A stretch of DNA of 64,000 nt. Origin: Castellaniella ginsengisoli (GTDB lineage: Bacteria > Pseudomonadota > Gammaproteobacteria > Burkholderiales > Burkholderiaceae_B). The position numbers and the translations under genes were made by a program. This document shows, piece after piece, positions 1 to 8,315 of this stretch. The stretch lies in assembly GCF_039523235.1 (NCBI RefSeq), contig NZ_BAAAEX010000013.1, one strand, 5' to 3'. Numbering within the stretch: the stretch's first letter is position 1; each line of letters starts with the position of its first letter. The notes under the pieces were generated by a model that did not search any database, was not told the origin of the DNA, and was given only the letters and a program-made list of their open reading frames with translations.

Positions 1-1
1 G

Positions 2-1465
2 CAGGCCTCGGGCGCCCTGGCAGGCTCCACAGGAGAAAACCTCCAGCATATGCTGGACGCGACGTTCAACGACTACTGGACCCAGGTCGAAAATCTGCGT
101 GATTTCGCGGCCAAGCAGGATGCCAGGGGGTTCGAGGCCCTGAAGCGCGGCCGCCTGCGTGGCGCGGCGCGCGGCATGGACCGGGTATTCGGCCAGTTCG
201 ACAAGTTCATCCAGGATCGCAGCGCGGCTTCGCGCGCCGAACTGGTTCAACTGTTCCATTGGGCCAATATCGGCATGCTGGCGCTGCTGGCCGTCGCCGT
301 GGTGCTGGCGCTGCTGGCCTACCGGACCTTGATCCGCACGGTGTTGCGGCCTTTGCAGGCCGTGGGGCGCCATCTGCAGCGGATCGCGAGCGGCGATCTG
401 CGCGTGTCCATCGTGCCGCGCTCCCATGACGAGATCGGCTCCCTGCTGCGCGGCCTGAAGGCGATGCGCGACAGCCTGGAATCCATGATTTCCGGCGTCC
501 GGGGGCGGATGGGGCAGATGGCCGACGGCGCCCAGCGCATTGCGGCGGGCAACCTGGACCTGAGCAGCCGCACGGACGAGCAGGCGGCGGCCCTGCAGCA
601 GACGGCGGCCAGCATGGAAGAACTGGCCAGCACGGTCAAGCAGAATGCCGACAATGCCCAGCAGGCCAATCAGTTGGCGCAGACCGCGTCCCAGGTGGCC
701 TCGCGAGGCGGCGAGGTGGTGGGCGAGGTCGTCGCCACCATGGAGGGCATTTCCGGCAGTTCGCAGAAGATCTCGGATATCGTGGGGGTGATCGACAGCA
801 TCGCCTTCCAGACCAATATCCTGGCGCTGAACGCCGCCGTTGAGGCGGCCCGCGCCGGCGAACAGGGCCGCGGTTTTGCGGTGGTCGCCGGGGAAGTCCG
901 GGCACTGGCCCAGCGCTCGGCAGGCGCCGCCAAGGAAATCAAGGCCCTGATCGAGGATTCCGTCCACCGGGTCGGCGCGGGTTCGTCCCAGGTGCAACGG
1001 GCGGGCGAGACCATGCGGGAAATCGTCGAGGCGGTCACCCGCGTGTCCGACATCATGAGCGAAATCACCGCGGCCACCATCGAGCAGTCCTCGGGCATCG
1101 ACCAAATCAATCTGGCCGTGGCGCAGATGGACTCCGTGACACAGCAAAATGCCTTGCTGGTGCAGCAGGCGGCGGAATCGGCCGGGTCGCTGGAATCCCT
1201 GGCGGAAGAGGTCAGCCAGGCGCTGGCGGTATTCCAGGTGGACGATGCCGCCGCCGGACACGATCACGAACCGCAGCCGGCCGGGGCGCCCGCTGCGAAC
1301 GCGCCGGCGCTGGCCGCGGACCCGGCCGCCAAGCCGGCGCCTGCAGCTCCGGCGCCCGAGCCGGCCGCCCCCCGGCATGACCGGGCGGCACTGCGGCTGC
1401 CGGCCGCACAACCGGCGGCCTCTGCGCGCCAGGCGGCGCGCGAGGACGAATGGGAGGAATTTTGA
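2..1465 (+). CDS. methyl-accepting chemotaxis protein, 5'-truncated by window edge
   Basis: The reading frame is open from base 2 to the stop, so the true start lies upstream; the first ATG at 50 is internal. The visible part has the end of a helical ligand-binding region, one membrane segment (about residues 75-95 counted from the ATG), a HAMP domain, and the long cytoplasmic signalling hairpin with the nearly invariant tip (IDSIAFQTNILALNAAVEAA, about 255-275). An Ala/Pro-rich linker leads to a C-terminal EWEEF, which fits the W-x-x-F tether pentapeptide bound by CheR/CheB in high-abundance receptors. Membrane chemoreceptor that controls CheA; ligand not predictable. It adjoins the flagellar cluster but no che genes are visible. 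Confidence 0.95.
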   Translation, partial: QASGALAGSTGENLQHMLDATFNDYWTQVENLRDFAAKQDARGFEALKRGRLRGAARGMDRVFGQFDKFIQDRSAASRAELVQLFHWANIGMLALLAVAVVLALLAYRTLIRTVLRPLQAVGRHLQRIASGDLRVSIVPRSHDEIGSLLRGLKAMRDSLESMISGVRGRMGQMADGAQRIAAGNLDLSSRTDEQAAALQQTAASMEELASTVKQNADNAQQANQLAQTASQVASRGGEVVGEVVATMEGISGSSQKISDIVGVIDSIAFQTNILALNAAVEAARAGEQGRGFAVVAGEVRALAQRSAGAAKEIKALIEDSVHRVGAGSSQVQRAGETMREIVEAVTRVSDIMSEITAATIEQSSGIDQINLAVAQMDSVTQQNALLVQQAAESAGSLESLAEEVSQALAVFQVDDAAAGHDHEPQPAGAPAANAPALAADPAAKPAPAAPAPEPAAPRHDRAALRLPAAQPAASARQAAREDEWEEF

Positions 1466-1467
1466 GC

Positions 1468-2157
1468 ATGACGTTTCTTTGTGCACGCCGGCTGCGCCGC
1501 TCCGTGCTGGCGGCCTCGGTCGCATTGCTGTCGGCCTGCACAACCAGCGGGACCACCTTCAATACCGCCGGCTTGAACCAGATCGTCGCGGGTCGCACCA
1601 CGCTGGATCAGGCGTCCGGCTATCTGGGCGCACCGCCGGTGGATGTCTGGCGGCAGGGCGGTTCCACATTGGCCCGTTGGGCCTACAAAGGCACGATTGC
1701 CACGGATGCCGTCTATTTCCGCCAGGAAGCCTGGTTGCGCTTCGGCCCGGACGGCACATTCCAGCGCATGGAAGATTCCGTCAATCTGCCGCTGAATCGG
1801 CGGCCTCGAACCGCGGAAGAAGCCGACCGCGCGGCGCAGGCCGAGCGCGACCGGGCGGCCCGGCAGACGGCGGCTGTGCCTGCGCAGGCCACGGCGGCGC
1901 CGACGGTTCCGCAATCGCCGGACACCGATACGGTCCCGGTGCCGGACGTCCCGGAGATTGAACCGGCTTCTTTGGCCATTCCGCCGTCGGCTGCGCCGGC
2001 GGCGTCGATTTCCGGCAAGGCGGCCCCTTCCAGGCAGACAAACCCGGCCCGGAAACCGGCTGCAAGCAAGCCCCCGCCGCCTGCGGCCAATCCATTGCTG
2101 CCGGCCGGTACCCGGGTCATCCCCGGGGTGACCTACCCGGTGCAGAAGTCGCACTAA
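1468..2157 (+). CDS. putative lipoprotein, SmpA/OmlA (BamE)-like N-terminal domain
   Basis: About 229 residues. The ATG at 1468 is preferred over 1450 because it follows a GGAGGA ribosome site that lies in the end of the chemoreceptor gene. The N terminus has a basic stretch, a hydrophobic core and a lipobox (LLSAC), so it should be a lipid-anchored envelope protein. Residues about 20-100 (a Gly-x-Thr-Thr-Leu-Asp-Gln turn, then LGAPP and a WRQGG...WAY strand) resemble small SmpA/OmlA-fold outer-membrane lipoproteins; this is inference from pattern, not a search. The second half is a low-complexity Ala/Pro-rich tail, probably disordered or periplasm-spanning. Follows the chemoreceptor by only two bases, so co-transcription is likely. 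Confidence 0.75.
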   Translation: MTFLCARRLRRSVLAASVALLSACTTSGTTFNTAGLNQIVAGRTTLDQASGYLGAPPVDVWRQGGSTLARWAYKGTIATDAVYFRQEAWLRFGPDGTFQRMEDSVNLPLNRRPRTAEEADRAAQAERDRAARQTAAVPAQATAAPTVPQSPDTDTVPVPDVPEIEPASLAIPPSAAPAASISGKAAPSRQTNPARKPAASKPPPPAANPLLPAGTRVIPGVTYPVQKSH

Positions 2158-2203
2158 GCAACGGCGGGGCCGGCGGCGGGCGAGGCTCGCGTGCCGCCCG
2201 ACG

Positions 2204-2989
2204 CTACAAGCCCGCCAGGCTGCGGGCGATGCGTGCCATGGCTTGATAGCCCCCTTCGAACAGGCCGGTCAGGAAGTCTCCGCTCTGGGGAATCACGATG
2301 GCCAGCAGGATCAGGCCCGTCGTCAGGGAGATCGGAAAACCGACGGCAAACACCGACAGTTGTTGCGCCGTGCGGTTCAGGATGCCCAGGGACAGGTTGA
2401 TCGTCAGCAGCACGACAATCAGCGGCAAGGCCAGCAGGATGCCTGAAATCCAGATCTGCGCGCTCCAGTCCAGCAGCGCGCCCCAGCCATCGGTCATCAG
2501 CGGCGCTCCCACAGGCAGCAGGTCGAAGGTGCGGATCAGGCCGTCGAGCATCAGCAAGTGGCCGTTGACCGCCAGGAAGACCAGCATCGCGACCAGATTG
2601 ATCAGGCGCGAGAGCACCGCCGTGTTGGCGCCGGTGGCGGGGTCGAAGAACGAGGCGAAGGCCAGGCCCATCGGTAGCCCGACGAATTCCCCCGCCATCA
2701 TCGCGGCGGTAAAGACCAGCCGCATGCACAGGCCCAGGGCCATGCCGATCAGCACCTGTTGCGCGGCGATCAGCAGGCCGCTCCAGGAGGCGGGCGCGAT
2801 GTCCGGCATCGGGCCCGCCAGCGGCGCGGCGACCAGCGTGATGACAATGGACACGCCGATCTTCACCCGGACGGGGATGGAGGATTCCCCCAGCACGGGC
2901 GCCAGAGCCACCAGGCCGGCGATGCGGAACAAAGGCCACAGCAGGCCGTTGATCCAGTCGTAGAGCTGGTCGATCTGGAAGTGAATCAT
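2204..2989 (-). CDS. fliR: flagellar export apparatus protein FliR
   Basis: 261 residues, the family's usual length. Polytopic membrane protein (about six hydrophobic segments) of the flagellar type III export gate, which packs with FliP and FliQ into the helical pore inside the MS-ring. The start motif (MIHFQIDQLYDWINGLLWP), the early R-I-x-G-L-V helix and the C-terminal GDFLTGLFEGGY loop are typical. It is the last gene of the minus-strand operon and follows fliQ by about 20 bases. Confidence 0.96.
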   Translation of the reverse strand: MIHFQIDQLYDWINGLLWPLFRIAGLVALAPVLGESSIPVRVKIGVSIVITLVAAPLAGPMPDIAPASWSGLLIAAQQVLIGMALGLCMRLVFTAAMMAGEFVGLPMGLAFASFFDPATGANTAVLSRLINLVAMLVFLAVNGHLLMLDGLIRTFDLLPVGAPLMTDGWGALLDWSAQIWISGILLALPLIVVLLTINLSLGILNRTAQQLSVFAVGFPISLTTGLILLAIVIPQSGDFLTGLFEGGYQAMARIARSLAGL

Positions 2990-3008
2990 GGCCTTGCGCG
3001 GCCGGGCC

Positions 3009-3278
3009 CTACGCGGCCAGGCCCGGGATGGAGTCGAGCAAGGTGCGGATGTAGTCCACCATGGTGCTGATCAGCAGGGGGCCGAGCAGCACCAGCGTCG
3101 CGCCCACGGCCAGCAGCTTGGGAATGAATGACAGCGTCATTTCATTGATCTGGGTGGCCGCCTGGAAGATGCTGATGATCAGGCCCACGGCCAGCGTCGT
3201 CAGCAACAGCGGGCCCGCCATGATCAGGGCCACGCGCAGCGCCTGGTAGGTCATGGACATGACGGCTTCTGGGGTCAT
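3009..3278 (-). CDS. fliQ: flagellar export apparatus protein FliQ
   Basis: 89 residues with two long hydrophobic helices, as expected for FliQ. I use the ATG giving MTPEAVMSMTYQALRVALIM; the longer frame reaching 3338 would add 20 residues that overlap fliP and do not look like FliQ. Four or five copies surround the FliP-FliR core of the export gate in the inner membrane. It lies between fliP and fliR with short spacers. Confidence 0.95.
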   Translation of the reverse strand: MTPEAVMSMTYQALRVALIMAGPLLLTTLAVGLIISIFQAATQINEMTLSFIPKLLAVGATLVLLGPLLISTMVDYIRTLLDSIPGLAA

Positions 3279-3288
3279 GCGGGCCTCC

Positions 3289-4065
3289 TTATTGATAGAA
3301 GCTGCGGGCCAGCGAGCCCAGCAGCAGGTGCCAGCCATCGGCCAGCACGAACAGCATCAGTTTGAACGGCAACGAAATCGTCACCGGCGGCACCATCATC
3401 ATCCCCAGCGCCATCAGCAGGCTGGCCACCACTAGGTCGATGATCAGAAAAGGAATGAAGATCGTGAACCCGATCTGGAAGGCTGTCTTGAGCTCGCTCG
3501 TCACGAAGGCGGGCACCAGGATGCGCAGGGGCACGGCCGTCTGGTCTTCCAGCGGGCCGATGCCCGCCATGTCGGCGAACAGGGCCAGGTCCGATTCCCG
3601 GGTCTGGCGCAGCATGAAGGTCTTGAGCGGCTGGCTGCCCCGGTCAAGCGCTTGCTCGAAGGTGATTTCGTCGCGCGACAGCGGCTGGTAGGCCTGGTCG
3701 TAGATCTGGTCGAAGACCGGCGACATCGTGAAAAAGGTCAGGAACAGCGCCAGGCCCACCAGGATCGAATTGGGCGGCGAGACGCCCGTGCCCAACGCGT
3801 TGCGCAACAGGCCCAGCACGATGATGATGCGGGTAAAGCCCGTCATCATCAAAAGCGCCGCGGGCAGGAACGACAGCATGGTCAGCATGACCAGCGTCTG
3901 GATGCTGAGCGACCAGGTTTCCGAACCGTTGGGGCCGGGGGTGGCGGTCAGTGCGGGCAGGGTGGCTTGCGCCAGCGTGCTGGCGGGCCAGGCCAGGATC
4001 AGCGCCAGGCCGGCCAGCAGCCAGGGCGCCGATCGTCGCGCGGCGTGCGGGGTCGGGCGGCGCAT
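3289..4065 (-). CDS. fliP: flagellar export apparatus protein FliP
   Basis: 258 residues. An N-terminal cleavable signal peptide (basic start, LLAGLALILAWPAS, cleavage near STLAQA) is followed by the FliP core: a first membrane helix with TMLSFLPAALLMMTGFTRI, a periplasmic loop, and the C-terminal pair of membrane helices with FLIIDLVVASLLMALGMMM, the most conserved FliP stretch. Five copies form the pore of the export gate. Start codon shares one base with the fliO stop (TGATG), indicating translational coupling. Confidence 0.97.
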   Translation of the reverse strand: MRRPTPHAARRSAPWLLAGLALILAWPASTLAQATLPALTATPGPNGSETWSLSIQTLVMLTMLSFLPAALLMMTGFTRIIIVLGLLRNALGTGVSPPNSILVGLALFLTFFTMSPVFDQIYDQAYQPLSRDEITFEQALDRGSQPLKTFMLRQTRESDLALFADMAGIGPLEDQTAVPLRILVPAFVTSELKTAFQIGFTIFIPFLIIDLVVASLLMALGMMMVPPVTISLPFKLMLFVLADGWHLLLGSLARSFYQ

Positions 4066-4385
4066 CAGGATCCCGAAAGGGTTTTGCCGAGCGTCTCGGC
4101 AAAGTCCCCGGATGCGGCATCGCCCGCACCGGGGCTATCAGGCAGGGTATGCAGCAAGGTGATCTGCTGGGCGGTCACGCCCAGTACCAGGCGGGTGTTT
4201 TCGACTTGAACCAGTGCGATCGAACTGCGCGCCCCGAGGCTGAGCGTGCCGAGCACGCGCAGGCGTGCGGACTGGGCCCGTCCCGGCAGCCAGCCGCCGC
4301 GGCGGGCCACCCAGGCCAGCATCAGCAGCAGGCCCAGGATGAACAGCAGGGCGAGGACGACGCGCAGGATCTGGTCCTGGTCCAT
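4065..4385 (-). CDS. fliO: flagellar biosynthesis protein FliO
   Basis: 106 residues: a short N terminus, one membrane helix (VVLALLFILGLLLMLAWVAR) and a small cytoplasmic beta domain with the family's R-x-x-x-L-V-L-G-V-T-x-x-x-I-x-L-L pattern. FliO helps assemble the FliP ring and is absent from the finished structure. Placed exactly between fliN and fliP. FliO is poorly conserved, so the call rests on topology, length and position. Confidence 0.9.
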   Translation of the reverse strand: MDQDQILRVVLALLFILGLLLMLAWVARRGGWLPGRAQSARLRVLGTLSLGARSSIALVQVENTRLVLGVTAQQITLLHTLPDSPGAGDAASGDFAETLGKTLSGS

Positions 4386-4391
4386 GGCGGA

Positions 4392-4919
4392 TCAGCGGCG
4401 GTTGTTCAGCCGCGCGATACGGTCCGATGGCGTGATGATATCGGTGACGCGGATGCCGTATTTTTCATCCACGACCACGACCTCGCCCTGGGCGATCAGA
4501 TAGCCGTTGACGTAGATGTCCATGGGCTCGCCGGCCAGGCCGTCGAGTTCGACGACCGAACCCTGTCCCAACTGCAGGATGTTCTTGATCGTCAGGCGCG
4601 TGCGGCCCAGTTCGACCGAGAGCTGGACGGGGATGTCCATGATCATGTCGATATCGCTTTCGCCATCGGCGGACTGGCCGGACAAGGGCTGGAACACCTG
4701 GGCCGCGGCAGGCTGGGCCGCCGGCGTCGAGGTGGCGGCAGTCTGCTCGGCCAGGGCGGCGGCCCAGTCGTCCTCCGCGCCCAGGCCGCTGGCCTGGGTG
4801 GGCTGGTCGTGTGCGGATTGCTGTTCGGCCATGGCGGCGGCCCAGTCGTCTTCCACGGAGCCGTCGGATGCTTGGCCCGGCAGATTCGGGTCCTGGGTGT
4901 CGTCTTTGATGTCGCTCAT
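4392..4919 (-). CDS. fliN: flagellar motor switch protein FliN
   Basis: 175 residues, clearly longer than the 137 of E. coli FliN. The start at 4919 (MSDIKDD) overlaps the fliM stop by four bases (ATGA). The C-terminal 85 residues are the SpoA domain that makes the bottom of the C-ring (IMDIPVQLSVELGRTRL ... GEPMDIYVNGYLIAQGEVVV). The N-terminal extension carries the conserved acidic-tryptophan motif twice, EDDWAAAMAEQ at residues 23-33 and EDDWAAALAEQ at 49-59, separated by Gln/Ala-rich linker. E. coli FliN has one such motif. Confidence 0.96.
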   Translation of the reverse strand: MSDIKDDTQDPNLPGQASDGSVEDDWAAAMAEQQSAHDQPTQASGLGAEDDWAAALAEQTAATSTPAAQPAAAQVFQPLSGQSADGESDIDMIMDIPVQLSVELGRTRLTIKNILQLGQGSVVELDGLAGEPMDIYVNGYLIAQGEVVVVDEKYGIRVTDIITPSDRIARLNNRR

Positions 4920-5932
4920 TTTTTCGTGCGGGCTAGCAGTTTGTCGGAGTCGTCGGGCGAGGCGAGAACCTTGCGCACGCGCAGGGCATAGCGGCCGTTG
5001 AAAGTGCCGTAGCCGCATTCCAGTACGGGGACGCCGCCCACGCGGGCCGTGACGGTGGGACGGATGTCCACCGGCAGCACGTCGCCGACGGCAAGATGCA
5101 GGAGTTCGGCGATGGAGGTGTCGACCCGGGCGAATTCCACCGCGAGCTCGACCTCGGCGCTGCGGACTTCACGCGAGAGCTGTTGAGTCCAGCGCTGGTC
5201 GATCGCGTCGGATGCGGCCTGCTGGAGCGGCCGCGTCAGCAGGTCGCGGATGGGCTCGAGCATGGAATAGGGCAGGCAGATGTTGAGCTTGCCCCCGGAG
5301 GCGCCGAGTTCGATGTTGAAGGAAGCCACCACCACGATGTCGTTGCCCGTGCTGATGCTGGCGAATTTGGTGTGCATCTCGGAGCGCAGGTATTCGAGCT
5401 CCAGCGGGTAGACGGATTCCCAGGACTCGCGGTAGCAGTCCAGTGTCAGGCCCATCAGGCGGCGGATGATGCGCTGCTCGGTATTGGTGAAATCGCGGCC
5501 TTCGATGCGGGTGTTGTAGCGCCCGTGGCCGCCGAACAGGCTGTCGATCACCAGGAAGACCAGGTTCGGATCGTAGGTGAACAGGCCCGTGCCGCGCAGG
5601 GGCTTGAGCGCCACCATGTTCAGATTGCTGGGCACGGGCAGATTGCGTTCGAAATCCGAATATTTCTGGATCTTGATCGCATTGACGGTGATGTCGGCAT
5701 TGCGGCGCATGAAGCCGAAAAACATCGAGCGCAGCCGCCGGGCGAAGCGTTCGTTGATCAGCTCCAGGGTCTGCATCCGGTGCCGCACGACGCGGTCGGG
5801 CGACCCGAGGTCGTAGGAGCGGACGCCGTCCTGGGCTTCGGCCGGGGCCTGCTGGCCCGAGGACTCCTCGCCGGTGACGCCTGCGATCAGCGCATCGACT
5901 TCGTCCTGGGAGAGCATGCTCTGGTAGACCAT
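4916..5932 (-). CDS. fliM: flagellar motor switch protein FliM
   Basis: 338 residues. The N-terminal peptide LSQDEVDALIAGVTG (residues 6-20) is the CheY-phosphate binding segment; the middle domain contains the GGHGRYN-type loop that contacts FliG (FGGHGRYNTRIEGRDFT, around 130), and the C-terminal SpoA domain pairs with FliN. It forms the wall of the C-ring and sets the direction of rotation. Overlaps fliL by one base and fliN by four. Confidence 0.97.
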   Translation of the reverse strand: MVYQSMLSQDEVDALIAGVTGEESSGQQAPAEAQDGVRSYDLGSPDRVVRHRMQTLELINERFARRLRSMFFGFMRRNADITVNAIKIQKYSDFERNLPVPSNLNMVALKPLRGTGLFTYDPNLVFLVIDSLFGGHGRYNTRIEGRDFTNTEQRIIRRLMGLTLDCYRESWESVYPLELEYLRSEMHTKFASISTGNDIVVVASFNIELGASGGKLNICLPYSMLEPIRDLLTRPLQQAASDAIDQRWTQQLSREVRSAEVELAVEFARVDTSIAELLHLAVGDVLPVDIRPTVTARVGGVPVLECGYGTFNGRYALRVRKVLASPDDSDKLLARTKK

Positions 5933-6402
5933 TACTGCACCACGAAAGCTGTGAAGAGCACGTCGACGACCTGCGGGCCGGGCAGTTGTGTCACGAAGGG
6001 GCGGGTCAGTGCGGTTTTCAGGCTGTCGCCCAGCGCCTGACGGCCCTCGGGCGTTTGGATGACCGGCAGTTGCTGCGCCGAAAGAACTTTGAGGATGCGG
6101 TCGCGGACCTCAGGCATGTAGTCCGTGACCTGCTTGCGGGAAGCCTCGTCGCCCAGGCGCAGCGTGATCGCCGTATAGAGAATCCGGTTGCGCAGTTCGC
6201 CGTACAGCGTGACCGTGAAGGGATCGAGTTCGGCGAAGATCGGCGCGGGAACGACGGGCGCCTGGACGGGCGCCTGGGACACCTGCCCGGGCACTGCAGC
6301 CGCCGCGGGAGCGCTGTCCCGGCTGATGAACCACATCGTGGCGCCGACCGTGGCGCCGATGATGATGACGAGCAGGAGGATGAATTTGAGTAGCCTGAGC
6401 AT
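5932..6402 (-). CDS. fliL: flagellar basal body-associated protein FliL
   Basis: 156 residues: an N-terminal single membrane helix (LKFILLLVIIIGATVGATMWF), a Pro/Ala linker, and the periplasmic FliL domain (FTVTLYGELRNRILYTAITLRL ... VRDRILKVLSAQ) that rings the stator units. Its stop codon shares one base with the fliM start (TAATG). An 82-base spacer separates it from fliK. Confidence 0.94.
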   Translation of the reverse strand: MLRLLKFILLLVIIIGATVGATMWFISRDSAPAAAAVPGQVSQAPVQAPVVPAPIFAELDPFTVTLYGELRNRILYTAITLRLGDEASRKQVTDYMPEVRDRILKVLSAQQLPVIQTPEGRQALGDSLKTALTRPFVTQLPGPQVVDVLFTAFVVQ

Positions 6403-6484
6403 GGTTCCGGGTTAATGCGTCACGATGACTGAAGGGCAAAATGAAGCATTGTCATGCGGGTCCTGCCCAGGAAAACGAAAGAGT

Positions 6485-7852
6485 TTACGCAAAAGTATCC
6501 ACCAGGGCGTCGGGACGTGCGATGGTCCTGGGGGTTGGGGAGGCGGTCGGCAGGGAAGCGGCATCGCCAAGCTGGCCGTCCAGGCTGAAGGTGGATTCGC
6601 CGTTGCGGGCGGAAGATCCCTGGCCCTGGGCCTGCTGGCCGGGCTGCTGGTCGCCGACATCCGCCTGGCCCAGCGACAGGCCCGCCTGGGCCAGTTGCTG
6701 TTCCAGGTGGGGAAGCGCGTTTTCCAGGGCCTGGCGCACGCTGGCATGCGGCGAGACGAATGAAGCCTGGGTGATGGAGTCGCCGACGTGCAGGGTGATG
6801 TGGATCGGCCCGAGTTCCGGCGGATTGACATGCATCTGCACGGTGTGGCCCGCACCGGCGAGGCTTTGGGTCAGTTGGAGGACCTGACGGCTGAAATCCT
6901 GGGGCCACTGGGGGTTGGACAGCGGGGTAGGCACGGCGACGACGGGTGCGGCAGCCGGTGCGGGCGTTCCGGCCGGCAACAGCGAGGCGGCGGCCGGCGC
7001 GGCGGCCGAGGCCTGGGCGACGTTCGGTGCCGCGAGCTGGGTGGCATCGGCGCCTGAGGCGGAGAAGGAAACCTGGACCGCGGGGTCGGCAGCCTGGCGG
7101 CCTGCGGCCTGCGCGTCGAATGCCTGATTGGCCGGCTGGATGTGGGGCTGGGTTGCCGCGATGCGGGCACGGCTGGCGTCCCGGATGGGGGCCGGAGCCG
7201 GTTCGTCCGCCGCTGCGCGCGCGCGTGCGGCGGGCAGGAGGGCGGCTGCTTCGATGCCGGGTGTGCGCAGGCGGCTGCCAGTGTCCGCGGCCGGATCGGC
7301 CTGCCGGCCATCGCGGGCGCCGCCGCGGGCATCGGCGGCCGGTNGGGCATCGGCGGCCGGTTCGGCCCTGATGTCGGCCGGCATGCGCAGGGCATGCGCC
7401 TCGGCGGCACCCGCCGGGCGGGTGGCCGCACCGGCGTCGGCGGCCGGTTCGGCCCTGATGTCGGCCGGCATGCGCAGGGCATGCGCCTCGGCGGCACCCG
7501 CCGGGCGGGTGGCCGCACCGGCGTCGGCGGCACGATTTTCAAGGGTGGCCGCGGCGGCCTGCATCAGGGGCAGGGCGGCGCTGTCCAGGATCAGCGACAG
7601 GGTTTCATCCGGGCCGAGCGGATCATGCTGGCCGGCAGGATCCGCAGGGGCGCGCTCGCCGGCCTTGCCCGCCGGGCGACGGGTTTCGGCGGACTGGGTT
7701 TCGGGCGGGTGGGCGGCGCCGTCCCGTTGCCGGGACAGTACGTTCGAGAAGGCCGGGGCGTCCGTCGAGGCGGCAGCGTCCGCGCCGCGCGCCGAAGCGT
7801 CGGCGGCGGGCGGCGGACTGGAACTGGTGACAGGAAGGACGGGCATGTTCAT
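6485..7852 (-). CDS. fliK: flagellar hook-length control protein FliK (contains ambiguous base and tandem repeat)
   Basis: About 455 residues. The C-terminal Flg_hook domain is clear (TVQMHVNPPELGPIHITLHV, then HASVRQALENALPHLEQQL, about residues 330-400); this part switches export specificity when the hook is finished. The long N-terminal half is Ala/Pro-rich and acts as the molecular ruler in characterised FliKs. In the middle, a 29-residue unit (PAADAGAATRPAG...) occurs twice in perfect copies (87 bp each, 7350-7523), and the base at 7344, just next to a partial third copy, is N. The true repeat number and hence protein length may be wrong in this assembly. Lies between fliJ (13 bases away) and fliL. 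Confidence 0.92.
   Translation of the reverse strand: MNMPVLPVTSSSPPPAADASARGADAAASTDAPAFSNVLSRQRDGAAHPPETQSAETRRPAGKAGERAPADPAGQHDPLGPDETLSLILDSAALPLMQAAAATLENRAADAGAATRPAGAAEAHALRMPADIRAEPAADAGAATRPAGAAEAHALRMPADIRAEPAADAXPAADARGGARDGRQADPAADTGSRLRTPGIEAAALLPAARARAAADEPAPAPIRDASRARIAATQPHIQPANQAFDAQAAGRQAADPAVQVSFSASGADATQLAAPNVAQASAAAPAAASLLPAGTPAPAAAPVVAVPTPLSNPQWPQDFSRQVLQLTQSLAGAGHTVQMHVNPPELGPIHITLHVGDSITQASFVSPHASVRQALENALPHLEQQLAQAGLSLGQADVGDQQPGQQAQGQGSSARNGESTFSLDGQLGDAASLPTASPTPRTIARPDALVDTFA
7332..7530. repeat. 87-bp in-frame tandem repeat with an undetermined base
   Basis: Two perfect copies of an 87-bp unit at 7350-7436 and 7437-7523, with the first bases of the unit seen again at 7332-7343 and at 7524-7530. 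The N at 7344 is at the junction of the partial and first full copy. The unit encodes 29 residues of the FliK ruler region, so gain or loss of copies keeps the frame. A single N here suggests that the assembler could not resolve the copy number. Confidence 0.95.
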
Positions 7853-7865
7853 GGCGTGTGCGGAT

Positions 7866-8315
7866 TCAATGCGGCTGTCGGGTGCGTCGGTATAAGCCGG
7901 CCGAGAACTCGTCGCTGGCGCGTTGCTCGCGGCGTTGCTCGCGGTACTGCAACTGGCGGATCTGGCGCGCCTTGAGGGTTTCGTAGGAGTTCAGGCGGCG
8001 CTTTTCATCGTGCCACTGCTTGCGTACGGCCTCTAGGCGCACGTCGATCTGGGCGATGATCATATTTTGCTGGGAAATGGCCTCGTCCAATGTGGCAATA
8101 AACTGCCTAAAGTTATGGTAATTCGAGGCCGTTACGCCTTGCTCCGTGGTGTTCTGAAGCCTGCGCGTGTAGTCGGCGCGGTAGTCGTCCAGGGTGTTCA
8201 ACTGGCCTTGCGCCTCGCGCCGCCGGGTGCTCAGCTCCGCCAGATTGCGCCCGGCTTCGTCGAGCTTGTCCTGGGTGAGGTCGATCAGTACGTCCAGTGG
8301 TGTCTCAGGGCTCAT
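7866..8315 (-). CDS. fliJ: flagellar export chaperone/ATPase stalk protein FliJ
   Basis: 149 residues predicted to be almost entirely helical coiled coil, rich in Arg, Glu and Gln, with the family-typical LxxLxxYRxxYxxR pattern (LDDYRADYTRRL) and a SNYHNFRQFIATLDEAI segment. FliJ is the stalk that projects through the FliI hexamer and contacts FlhA. Overlaps the 3' end of fliI by 11 bases. Confidence 0.95.
   Translation of the reverse strand: MSPETPLDVLIDLTQDKLDEAGRNLAELSTRRREAQGQLNTLDDYRADYTRRLQNTTEQGVTASNYHNFRQFIATLDEAISQQNMIIAQIDVRLEAVRKQWHDEKRRLNSYETLKARQIRQLQYREQRREQRASDEFSAGLYRRTRQPH

Noticed and set aside
7332..7530. CRISPR array or minisatellite outside genes
   Set aside because: The repeat has no spacers and stays in frame inside fliK.
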